NCBI GenBank assembly: GCA_035529895.1
Contig: DATKVV010000066.1
Coordinates: forward strand, 1 to 18,816
DNA from: JAUWKC01 sp035529895
GTDB taxonomy: Bacteria; Planctomycetota; Phycisphaerae; Sedimentisphaerales; Anaerobacaceae
Length of the DNA stretch: 18,816 bases
Direction of reading: 5' to 3'
Position 1 is the first letter of the stretch. Each line of letters begins with the position of its first letter. Made by a program: the position numbers and the translations under genes. This document shows positions 1 through 7,045 of the stretch, in pieces. Below the pieces are notes generated by a model that saw only the letters and a list, made by a program, of their open reading frames with translations, was not told where the DNA came from and ran no database searches.

Positions 1-1
1 G

Positions 2-37
2 GTTGTGGCTTGCACTCAGGCTCGGATCAGTTACAAT
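2..37 (+). CRISPR. terminal type II-C CRISPR repeat; array continues left of the window
   Basis: A 36-bp unit begins GTTGTGGCTTGC and ends CAGTTACAAT, the form and length usual for type II-C repeats. Only one copy is visible because the window starts one base before it. It is identified as a repeat because its reverse complement matches the tracrRNA anti-repeat at 4455-4490 in 30 of 36 positions. The sense strand of crRNA is therefore the plus strand, and the array converges on the minus-strand cas operon. The last six bases, TACAAT, resemble a -10 box, as in Neisseria-type repeats that carry their own promoter; a weak -35 (TTGCAC at 10-15, 16-bp spacing) is also present. Confidence 0.85.
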
Positions 38-40
38 GCC

Positions 41-79
41 TGGGCCGCAAGCCCTTGTACCACAAGGGCTTGCGGCCCA
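41..79. terminator. strong hairpin between the CRISPR array and the cas2 3' end
   Basis: A perfect 18-bp inverted repeat (41-58 and 62-79) has a 3-base loop ACC. It begins three bases after the terminal repeat and ends six bases beyond the cas2 stop. It probably stops or stabilises transcripts from both the plus-strand array and the minus-strand cas operon. There is no clear T-run on either strand, so it is not a textbook intrinsic terminator. Confidence 0.6.
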
Positions 80-85
80 AAAATC

Positions 86-415
86 CTAAAATAATTCGAG
101 CTGCCGGGGCGCCGCCGGCGCTGGTTTTCGCATTTTTCCCCAAAAAGTCTCCATCCGTCCAAACTGCTTGTCCGTAATCGTAATAAGCCGAACCTCACCG
201 TCCGGCGGCAAAAAACCCCTGACTCTGTTATAGTGAACATCGGCGTTTTCCTCGCTCGCACAGTGCCTTACATACACAGAATATTGTAGCATAGTAAACC
301 CGTCCTGCAACAAACATTTACGAAAATCTGTATAGTCCTTCCGCGCCTTTTTCGTATCCGTCGGCAAGTCGAACATCGCAAATATCCACACCGCCCTGTA
401 CCCGCTTAATATCAT
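86..415 (-). CDS. cas2: CRISPR-associated protein Cas2
   Basis: The product is 109 aa. Cas2 forms the Cas1-Cas2 integrase that inserts new spacers; a Cas2 dimer bridges two Cas1 dimers. The N-terminal beta strand WIFAMFDLPTDT carries the conserved Asp of the ferredoxin fold, followed by YTDFRKCLLQDGFTMLQ and SVYVRHC, typical of type II Cas2. The start chosen is the ATG at 415, which overlaps the cas1 stop in an ATGA; a longer upstream reading exists but would run further into cas1. Length and position as the last gene of the operon fit type II-C. The only hairpin downstream is at 41-79. Confidence 0.95.
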   Translation of the reverse strand: MILSGYRAVWIFAMFDLPTDTKKARKDYTDFRKCLLQDGFTMLQYSVYVRHCASEENADVHYNRVRGFLPPDGEVRLITITDKQFGRMETFWGKMRKPAPAAPRQLELF

Positions 416-1302
416 ATCTCCGGCAAGTCTATTTCCTTCTGCTCCCCCGCAAAACACCGCTGAAGCGAAGCCGCCACCCGATGCAGCCCCACCATCAAAG
501 GACCGGCAAATCCCCCTATCGTCACCTCATCATACAGCACTTCCAAAAGCGCCGCCTTGATTGACTGGCTAAGCTCGCTCGGCACCCCCTGCGACAGGCA
601 TATCTGACGCACCTTTTTCTCCACAAACCCCCGAAATGGCTCCATTACATCGTCCGCAAGGCAGAACGCGTTGTACCGATTGTGATGATGTACCCCCAGG
701 CAGGGCAGTAAACCCGCCGAGCACAGCGCCCTCGCCACCGCCGCACGCATCACCATATACCCGTAATTCAAAAGATTATTCGGCGGCCTGCCCTCAATAT
801 CCCTGTGAAACTCCATCCCCGAAATAAAATAGGGCCAGTACTTCTTACTCGCCTGCGCCTCGATGTTCGCCGGGTCGCCCGAGCGAACCTTCCGGCGCAG
901 CTCCATTAGAATCTCGTAAACCTCGCTGTCTTTGCCGACAATCTCCGCCTGATGTTTTATCTTCGCCCGCACAATCTGCTTCCACAACCTCTTTTTTACC
1001 GGCTCCTTCGCCTCTATCTGTTCCCTGAAGCGCTCCGCCTGCACCGTATTGCTCTCCAATGGCAGCAGCATCCCCGCAGGATGATGGTTCCCTCCGCACA
1101 AGACAACCGCCGCCCCATCCTTGAGAAGCTCCGTGAAAACCGCGTGCGTGTACGTCACCCCCTGATGGTCAACCAGCAGCACCCCCACGTCCTCACACGG
1201 TATGCTCGATACCTCCCGCCCTTCTTGCCTGACAATTAGCTGCCCGTACCGCACAGCCAAATGGCTCTTCGCCTCGGATACCTCGATTATCCGCTTTATC
1301 AT
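412..1302 (-). CDS. cas1: CRISPR-associated endonuclease/integrase Cas1 (type II)
   Basis: The product is 296 aa, the usual size for type II Cas1. Cas1 is the metal-dependent integrase of spacer acquisition. The likely metal ligands are visible: Glu in NIEAQASKKYWPYF, His in LGVHHHNRYNAF and Asp in LADDVMEPFRGFVE. The start is the ATG at 1302 (MIKRIIEVSEAK), which has GGAGGT five bases upstream; the 13 extra codons of the longer open frame have no such site. It lies 98 bp downstream of the cas9 stop and overlaps cas2 by four bases, so the three genes probably form one operon. No csn2 or cas4 is present. Confidence 0.96.
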   Translation of the reverse strand: MIKRIIEVSEAKSHLAVRYGQLIVRQEGREVSSIPCEDVGVLLVDHQGVTYTHAVFTELLKDGAAVVLCGGNHHPAGMLLPLESNTVQAERFREQIEAKEPVKKRLWKQIVRAKIKHQAEIVGKDSEVYEILMELRRKVRSGDPANIEAQASKKYWPYFISGMEFHRDIEGRPPNNLLNYGYMVMRAAVARALCSAGLLPCLGVHHHNRYNAFCLADDVMEPFRGFVEKKVRQICLSQGVPSELSQSIKAALLEVLYDEVTIGGFAGPLMVGLHRVAASLQRCFAGEQKEIDLPEI

Positions 1303-1400
1303 AAGTGACCTCCGCCCCCTTCCTTGCCCTGCCAATACCAATTATCGGCAAAGCTCGCAGGCCACTTTTACAACTTCTTGACAGAGACCGAAAAACCAGC

Positions 1401-4376
1401 CTAATCGTTCGCCGGCAAGACACGCCCTAACGGGTCAACTGTAACTTTGTGACCCTTCAAGCTGTTTGGGTACCTGCTAATGCCCTTCTCTTTCTGCAAG
1501 TCCCCTCCAAACGTATGATGTCGCAAGAATATCTGTTTGTTGCCGCTAATCTTCTGCACGCGGTGCAGTTCCGTTAAGCCCTTATCAAGTTCCACCATAA
1601 ACATCTCGTTTATCCCCAACGAACATATAAATTTCCTGCCCGCCCCGTGCTCCCGCCCCACGACCGGCTCGCCCCTCTGGCTTCTCCGCACCGCCTCGAA
1701 CATCGTAACAACCTTCCCATCTCTTCTGACGCGCCCCTTTTCGTCGGTGAATTCAAATATCTCGATGTGGTGATTACTCCCCGGCGCGACGTACCTGTAC
1801 GGCTGCCCCGCCTTGTCACTCATTGGAATCATATTGCTGAACACATCAGCAACTCTGACTTTCTTTATCCGAACCCTTCTGCTGCTCCTGGTGTTTTTCA
1901 TATACAGCGGCTCTTTCCAAACCTCCTTCGGAATTTTCCTGTCGCGGCCGTCCACATCGACCCCCTTCTCAGCCAGCCTGCCTTTTACAATTTCGCGAAC
2001 GACCGGGTCAACAATCTTGTCAACCATCGGCAGCGTCAGGTCTTCCAGCTTTTTGCGGTACACAAAAAGCTCCTGTCCCTTTTCATCTTTCTTATCCGTG
2101 GACCCGTAAGACGTTTCCTCATGCAGTTGTCCCGACACTTTCCGCTGCACCCTGTGCGAGACATCGATGTGCCTGACTCTCTCCCGCACTTCTTCCCTGA
2201 AATTTGCCCAGGGCGGGTCAAATCTTTCCCCCGTCCCCGAATACTTACTCTGCGCCAGCCGGCGCAAATGTTCATTGTCCGTAACGCCCACGACAACCGC
2301 ATCGACCGCGTGCCTCCGGTGGTCGTCGTCCCGCCTTGTACCAAGCTCATCAAATATCCCGTCCAGCCCCCACTGGTGCCGCAATTCGTTCGTAATCCTC
2401 CCCCTCGACCCCCGCACATGGACGCCTAATTGCTTGAGGTATCTTACCGTCTCGCGACATATATACCTTGTGTCGTTCAACTCTCTGCTAATATGCTTCT
2501 CCACGTCTATTTCCTTCTGCAAAAACTTCTGCCGCTTTGCCCAGGGCAAAACCTTTATCCTTTGCTGTATCTGCTCATATTTTGGGCCCTCATGACCGTA
2601 CGCCTCAAACGGCGTTTGGCCCCTCTTGACGTGAATATTTTCATGGCCCTCACACAACGTCTTATTCATAAAACTGTCGTCCAGACTGCGGTCATAAGGC
2701 AGAATGTGCTCCACCTGAAATTCGGGATTTGGCCCGAAAAGCGCCTCCTGCGGAATTGGCTTACCCGTGTAGGGGCAAATCCTCCCGCATTCTTCCCACA
2801 GCTTGTACTTGATAACATCCTCTCGCGTCGGATTCGCTATCCCCATATCTTCTTTCAGCCGCTTGCGAACCTCGTCATTTCTTTTCTGGTTCTCCAGAAT
2901 CTTCCAGTGCAACTCTTCTCGCTGACGTCGGCTGCCGTGTACGTCCCTTGCCATCTCGATTATTATCCCCACGGGCTTGCCGTACTCCCGCACAATCGCG
3001 TTGACAACCTTGCGCACCTCAAACAGCGCTTTTTGCACTATCGGATTTCTCAAATCCGACGGCAAAGGCAGCCTCTCCATAACCGCCCCCTTTGCGCCTT
3101 CATCCCGGCTGTATCCCGTTTTTGCTATCGCCTCCGAAGTAATACACCCCTCCTCCATAAACGGCAAAAGCTTTAATATCGCCTTCCGCGAAAAACTCAT
3201 ATAGCCGCGCGGCAAAGATATTTTCAGCACCGCCTCGACCTGCTCATCATTGAATCCGTACTCCCTCTTCACCTCTTCCACAAGGTCATCGTCCTCAAGC
3301 TCCACCACCGCGTCATTCAGTTCAAGCTTCTTCTGCTCGTCCATCCCGTCCCACACCTTGGCCCCAAATACGTTCCTGCTTCTCATCGCATAAGCAAATG
3401 CGTCCCCCTTCAATGCCTTTACCTTCCCGTCCTGCTCAAGGTTAAACGACTGCGTCTCCACAAGGCCAAGCTTTTTCCGAATATCATCGAACTTCAGCTC
3501 CTTCTTCTTGCTCAGTTCATCGAGAATAAGCTGTCGCTCTTGCCCCCCGACCTTGTCCTCGCTGCCATCAGGATCCAGAACCTTTAAGTTATTCACATCC
3601 TGCAAAATCCTGAAGCGTCTCGCATACCAATCGCCCCTCGGACACCGTTTTTCCTCCGGCTCCAGCTCGCATTGCCCTATAAATTCATCTGTCGGCTTCA
3701 GCGGCCTTTGGAAGAATATAATCTCGTCACGGATTCTTTTGCGCAAATCGTCCGTCAGTACTTCGGGGTAGAACTCCCTTTGTTTCCCCCACAAAAGGTC
3801 GAACTCCTTCTCGTACATCGACCTGAATGTGTAGCGCCCGCGTATCCGCTGCTGCTCCGGGTCCAGCCCGGCAAAATACTCCCCAATTGTCCGACAACCG
3901 GCAGCCTCTGTCTGCCCTCGAAGTTCGCCCGCTTCTTTCTTTACCTTGCCGTCTTCTTTCAAGTCCGCGCTCTTACGGTTACTCTTAAAACCCCGGCGTT
4001 GGCTCAAGTGATACAGGACCCTCCCGAATTCGTAAGGCTCAAGCCGCTCATCCAAACCCCTTCTGCGCAGCTCGTATGGGCTTCGGTTAAATATAGACCT
4101 CAGTTCCGAGCCGCCAGCCGGTAGCAACCCCTCTGCCAGTAGTGTCCTCAGCAGTTGCTCTCTTCGCAGGTTTCGCCTCTGGTGCATCCGTCTGGCACCC
4201 CGCGCCTCCCTGCACGCTGCACTTTTCGACTTCTCCAGGCCCTTCGTGTCTCTGTCCACCCCTTCAGGAAAAACCCGCACGCCCATACCAATTATTGATG
4301 CTTTCCTCCCCTTATCCACCAACGCCCAGCCAACGCTCTTGGAGCCAATATCCAACCCGAGTGTGTATCCGCCCAT
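1401..4376 (-). CDS. cas9: CRISPR-associated endonuclease Cas9 (type II-C)
   Basis: The product is 991 aa, a compact Cas9. It cuts DNA guided by crRNA:tracrRNA with two nuclease domains. RuvC-I is at residues 4-17 (LGLDIGSKSVGWA, catalytic D9). An Arg-rich bridge helix spans about 52-80. RuvC-II is around 467-477 (GKPVGIIIEMARD, E474). HNH spans about 530-595 (QVEHILPYDRS with H557, then N580). RuvC-III has HRRHAVDAVVVG with H689 and D692. All catalytic residues are present, so it should be active. The C-terminal part (about 740-991) would hold the PAM-interacting region. The ATG at 4376 has GGGAGGA seven to nine bases upstream. The divergent tracrRNA and absence of csn2 or cas4 indicate subtype II-C. 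Confidence 0.97.
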   Translation of the reverse strand: MGGYTLGLDIGSKSVGWALVDKGRKASIIGMGVRVFPEGVDRDTKGLEKSKSAACREARGARRMHQRRNLRREQLLRTLLAEGLLPAGGSELRSIFNRSPYELRRRGLDERLEPYEFGRVLYHLSQRRGFKSNRKSADLKEDGKVKKEAGELRGQTEAAGCRTIGEYFAGLDPEQQRIRGRYTFRSMYEKEFDLLWGKQREFYPEVLTDDLRKRIRDEIIFFQRPLKPTDEFIGQCELEPEEKRCPRGDWYARRFRILQDVNNLKVLDPDGSEDKVGGQERQLILDELSKKKELKFDDIRKKLGLVETQSFNLEQDGKVKALKGDAFAYAMRSRNVFGAKVWDGMDEQKKLELNDAVVELEDDDLVEEVKREYGFNDEQVEAVLKISLPRGYMSFSRKAILKLLPFMEEGCITSEAIAKTGYSRDEGAKGAVMERLPLPSDLRNPIVQKALFEVRKVVNAIVREYGKPVGIIIEMARDVHGSRRQREELHWKILENQKRNDEVRKRLKEDMGIANPTREDVIKYKLWEECGRICPYTGKPIPQEALFGPNPEFQVEHILPYDRSLDDSFMNKTLCEGHENIHVKRGQTPFEAYGHEGPKYEQIQQRIKVLPWAKRQKFLQKEIDVEKHISRELNDTRYICRETVRYLKQLGVHVRGSRGRITNELRHQWGLDGIFDELGTRRDDDHRRHAVDAVVVGVTDNEHLRRLAQSKYSGTGERFDPPWANFREEVRERVRHIDVSHRVQRKVSGQLHEETSYGSTDKKDEKGQELFVYRKKLEDLTLPMVDKIVDPVVREIVKGRLAEKGVDVDGRDRKIPKEVWKEPLYMKNTRSSRRVRIKKVRVADVFSNMIPMSDKAGQPYRYVAPGSNHHIEIFEFTDEKGRVRRDGKVVTMFEAVRRSQRGEPVVGREHGAGRKFICSLGINEMFMVELDKGLTELHRVQKISGNKQIFLRHHTFGGDLQKEKGISRYPNSLKGHKVTVDPLGRVLPAND

Positions 4377-4411
4377 GACAATCCTCCCGAAAAACCCAAA
4401 AAAATTTTTAT

Positions 4412-4417
4412 TTTATA
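4412..4417 (-). promoter_or_regulatory. candidate -10 box for the cas9-cas1-cas2 operon
   Basis: The minus strand reads TATAAA here, in an AT-rich run about 35 bp upstream of the cas9 ATG. No good -35 is seen at the usual spacing (best TCGAAG). The box sits five bases from the -35 of the divergent tracrRNA promoter at 4419, so the two promoters overlap and may compete. Confidence 0.4.
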
Positions 4418-4418
4418 C

Positions 4419-4447
4419 TTGACAAAAGCCTTCACTTCGACTATCAA
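4419..4447 (+). promoter_or_regulatory. tracrRNA promoter
   Basis: TTGACA (4419-4424) and TATCAA (4442-4447) are separated by exactly 17 bp. The predicted transcription start, 4454-4455, falls on the first base of the anti-repeat, so the promoter fits the RNA directly downstream. Confidence 0.8.
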
Positions 4448-4454
4448 TTTCTAC

Positions 4455-4570
4455 ATTGTAACTGATCCGTGTCTGCGTGCTTGTCACAACAAGGTGTGCC
4501 GGTTTTACCGGCCACCGCAGGCACTGCCCCATTGGGCCTCTTAGGATGCCCAATGGGGCAAACCTTTTTT
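4455..4570 (+). ncRNA. tracrRNA of the type II-C system
   Basis: The first 36 bases (4455-4490, ATTGTAACTGATCCG...CACAAC) are complementary to the CRISPR repeat at 2-37 in 30 of 36 positions. The first 15 pair without a break and the mismatches cluster centrally, as a bulge in the repeat:anti-repeat duplex. A nexus-like hairpin follows: GGTG/CACC closing around GCCGGT-TTT-ACCGGC (4493-4516). A 13-bp terminal hairpin (4525-4537 with 4548-4560, 10-nt loop) is followed by six T residues at 4565-4570. Length is about 116 nt. It is divergent from cas9 with its own promoter. It pairs with pre-crRNA, allows processing (RNase III in known systems) and loads Cas9. Confidence 0.92.
4525..4570 (+). terminator. 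intrinsic terminator of tracrRNA
   Basis: A perfect 13-bp stem beginning TGCCCCATTGGGC has a 10-base loop and is followed by AACC and six T residues. It doubles as the 3' hairpin of the tracrRNA. Confidence 0.88.
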
Positions 4571-5384
4571 ACGCCCCTTAAAAACCCCGCCCGCCTTTGC
4601 CAGTCCATTCCTATCCCAAAACCCGGCCAAATCTTGATAAAAAAACGCAATTCCGGTGAAGTATCCGCTCATGGGTGCAGGCGTCTGTCCGCCACAATTA
4701 TAGACATACCGCCCCAATAGTCAACCCAATTTCTCGACCTTCAACCCATATTTTCCCCTCTTCCATTTTCATTTTTGCCTTATATGTCTGCACTTTGCAC
4801 TTTAGTTTTGCACTTTGCATTTTTATCCGCCTGAGGCGGATTAACTTTTCACTTTCCTCCCTTCCCCCCTCCCCCCCTCGGAGCGAAGCGCAGATCCGCC
4901 GGCATGTCCGTCATAGCTTTAGCGCAGACGGAACCCTCGCGCGAAGGCGGACACCCCCCCGGCGCGCACAAACGCGCAAGTACCCTTTTCAAAAGCGGTT
5001 CAAAACGTGCAAATTCCCGTCAATTTTTGTCAAAACGCGCGCATTTTCGTTCGCTTTTGGCAAGTTTCCAGTGGGTTTTGGCGCGCTTTTTCGCACAACT
5101 TGCGCAAGTTATGCGAAAATTTGACTTTTTCTTGACAACCCCACCTGCGTTTTTGAGCTAAAATTGCGGATTCAGCCCCAAAATGTCCCCGCATTATACA
5201 CTTTTCGCGTCAGGCGCTTGCGCTTCCGTGTCGAAAATCCGCGTTTTTGGCGCATCTCTCTGTAAAATTCCCGCCCCACCGAGTGTCCAATTCCCCCGCG
5301 TTTTCCCTCCTATTTTGCCGACTCTCCCTCTTTTTACGTCCGGCAATTCCCCCACTTTAACCCCGCGTCGGAGTTAATGGCAAT
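4571..5384. other. 814-bp non-coding spacer, pyrimidine-rich
   Basis: The open frames here have low-complexity translations and no ribosome sites, so I call no gene. Visible structure includes a perfect 7-bp hairpin ATCCGCC-TGA-GGCGGAT (4825-4841) and C/T tracts at 4857-4880. A perfect 14-bp palindrome AACTTGCGCAAGTT lies at 5097-5110, with GCA/TGC pairs outside it. The stretch separates the tracrRNA from the 3' end of purE and could hold a decayed gene. Confidence 0.5.
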
Positions 5385-5888
5385 TTACGAAACCTTTGAA
5401 TCTTTTTCGGCCGCCTTTTTTGCCTGTATTTTCTTGAACTCCGTCAGTTTCTCAGCCAACGTATCATCTGACAGGGCAAGGATTTGCGCCGCCAGAATCG
5501 CCGCGTTTTTCGCCCCCGCCTCACCGATAGCCATTGTTGCCACCGGCACCCCTGCCGGCATCTGCGCCGTACTTACCAGCGCATCGATCCCTTCCAGTCC
5601 CCCCGCCGAAATCAGCGGCACCCCAATAACCGGCAGCGTCGTCCGCCCCGCCAATGCCCCCGCCAGATGAGCGGCCATTCCGGCGGCGGCAATAATCACT
5701 TTTATGCCGTTTGCCGCGGCGTTGTCGGCGAATTCGGCGGCTATCTGCGGCGTGCGGTGCGCGGAGATTACCCGCACCGCCGGCTCGATGCCAAAGCCTT
5801 TGAGCGTATCAACGCAGCTTTGCATTACCGCCATATCGCTTTCGGAACCCATTACCACCGCCACGGGACTAATTTTTGCAGATGCCAT
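5385..5888 (-). CDS. purE: 5-(carboxyamino)imidazole ribonucleotide mutase PurE
   Basis: The product is about 167 aa, normal for class I PurE, which converts N5-CAIR to CAIR in purine synthesis in the cytoplasm. Conserved features include VVMGSESDMAVM near the N-terminus (substrate phosphate loop), VISAHRTP, and AAAGMAAHLAGALAGRTTLPVIGVP with the active-site loop. The C-terminal tail (KKIQAKKAAEKDSKVS) is a charged extension. I take the ATG at 5888; a GTG at 5903 in frame would add five residues, and neither has a clear Shine-Dalgarno site. It is divergent from the MEMO1-family gene at 5987 and no purK is adjacent. This is housekeeping content next to the CRISPR locus. Confidence 0.93.
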   Translation of the reverse strand: MASAKISPVAVVMGSESDMAVMQSCVDTLKGFGIEPAVRVISAHRTPQIAAEFADNAAANGIKVIIAAAGMAAHLAGALAGRTTLPVIGVPLISAGGLEGIDALVSTAQMPAGVPVATMAIGEAGAKNAAILAAQILALSDDTLAEKLTEFKKIQAKKAAEKDSKVS

Positions 5889-5917
5889 TTGTTTTTCTCG
5901 CACACGAGGTTACAATA

Positions 5918-5946
5918 TTTGCCGGTTTCAAACTCAGGGGTATAAT
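5918..5946 (+). promoter_or_regulatory. promoter of the MEMO1-family gene
   Basis: A perfect TATAAT box at 5941-5946 is preceded by TTTGCC/TTGCCG (5918-5924) at 16-17 bp. Predicted transcription would start about 5953, leaving a leader of about 34 nt to the ATG at 5987. Confidence 0.6.
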
Positions 5947-5986
5947 AACGGCCGGGTAATATAAATGCAAGCAAGAGGTGGAGAAG

Positions 5987-6859
5987 ATGCAGAGCAGAAA
6001 GCCGGTTGTGGCAGGGCAGTTTTATCCGGGCGGGCACGCTTCGTGCGTGGATGAAATCAAGCAGTGCCTCGAACAGATGTCGGTAAGCGAGTCGTTGCCG
6101 GAGACTATAGTGGCGGGGATTGTGCCGCACGCCGGCTGGACGTTCAGCGGCGCGCCGGCGGCGCTGGTATTCTCGGCCATAAAACAGCGGCACGAAAAGG
6201 TCGATACCTTCGTGCTGTTCGGGGCAGCCCATAGTTATTTCGGGCGGACGCCGGCGGTGTATGACGCGGGAAGCTGGACGACGCCGCTGGGCGATATAGC
6301 CATCGATGAGGAACTGGCCCAATCGGTACTGAACAGTAAGACAGCAACAAGCGACACGCACGCGCACGGGTCCGAGCACAGCATCGAGGTTCAGGCGCCC
6401 TTTATACAGCATCTGTTCGGCGAGGCGAATATACTGCCCATACTGGTTCCGCCGACAGAGGAGGCGCTGGCGCTGGGCGAGTGCGTCGGGGACATCATAG
6501 CGCAAAGCGACAAGAAGGTCGTCTGCATCGGCTCAACCGACCTGACTCATTACGGCCCTCGCTATGGGTTCACGCCTATGGGGACAGGAGGCTCGGCGCT
6601 GAAGTGGGCGCACGAGGTGAACGACCGCAAGTTTATCGATTTGGCGCTGGCGCTTGCGCCCGACGGGATGCTGGTGGAGGCGGCCGAGAGCGGCAATGCC
6701 TGCGGTGCCGGCGCGGCGGCGGCGGCGGTCGCAGCCGCGAAGAAGCTCGGAAAGACCAAAGGCGTTCTTCTTGCGCACACCAACAGCAGCGAAGTAATGC
6801 TGCGCGAGATGGGGGTCTCAGGCGCCGAGAGCGTGGGCTATGCGGCGATAGTCTTTTGA
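5987..6859 (+). CDS. amrB: MEMO1 family protein (AmmeMemoRadiSam system protein B)
   Basis: The product is about 290 aa, full length for the family. Recognisable blocks in order are KPVVAGQFYPGG near the N-terminus, GIVPHAGWTFSGAPA, FVLFGAAHSYFG, SEHSIEVQAPFIQHLF, GSTDLTHYGPRYG, ACGAGAAAAAV and ESVGYAAIVF at the end. The His and Asp residues in these blocks are those of the MEMO/LigB-like dioxygenase fold. Members often accompany AMMECR1 and radical SAM proteins, but neither partner is in this window. The start is the ATG at 5987, with AGAGGTGG just upstream; a GTG at 5978 in frame would place the start within that site. The precise reaction of this family is not settled. Confidence 0.9.
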   Translation: MQSRKPVVAGQFYPGGHASCVDEIKQCLEQMSVSESLPETIVAGIVPHAGWTFSGAPAALVFSAIKQRHEKVDTFVLFGAAHSYFGRTPAVYDAGSWTTPLGDIAIDEELAQSVLNSKTATSDTHAHGSEHSIEVQAPFIQHLFGEANILPILVPPTEEALALGECVGDIIAQSDKKVVCIGSTDLTHYGPRYGFTPMGTGGSALKWAHEVNDRKFIDLALALAPDGMLVEAAESGNACGAGAAAAAVAAAKKLGKTKGVLLAHTNSSEVMLREMGVSGAESVGYAAIVF

Positions 6860-6930
6860 GCGAGGGGCGCGGCGCCCTTCGAACGGGACTACTACCGTAT
6901 TCCATAACTTCCACAACTATAAGCGGCTGG

Positions 6931-7015
6931 GATTGCTTCGTCGCTTCGCTCCTGGCAATGACATAGGCAGCTTTTGGGCGTCATTGCGAGCCGACCGAAG
7001 GTCGGCGCGGCAATC
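6931..7015. repeat. palindromic dispersed repeat (REP/MITE-like)
   Basis: GATTGC at 6931 pairs with GCAATC ending at 7015, and GCAATGAC (6955-6962) pairs with GTCATTGC (6980-6987). An inner hairpin CCGACC-GAA-GGTCGG lies at 6991-7005. The attgcgag/gcttcg type of sequence is widely dispersed in bacterial genomes. It sits between the convergent 3' ends of the MEMO1 gene and the sulfatase and may act as a bidirectional terminator. Confidence 0.7.
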
Positions 7016-7045
7016 TCGCAGTCGCATGATTTGTGAAATGCGGGA

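Noticed and set aside
1303..1400. A csn2 or cas4 gene, or an extra small gene, between cas9 and cas1
   Set aside because: Only 98 bp separate them, with no ORF beyond the cas1 upstream frame; this supports II-C.
1647..3176. Long open frames on the plus strand opposite cas9
   Set aside because: They are mirror frames of a high-confidence gene with no sensible start or recognisable product.
4675..5377. Several plus-strand open frames between the tracrRNA and purE
   Set aside because: They overlap each other, are rich in Ser/Pro/Arg from C/T tracts, lack ribosome sites and show no domain.
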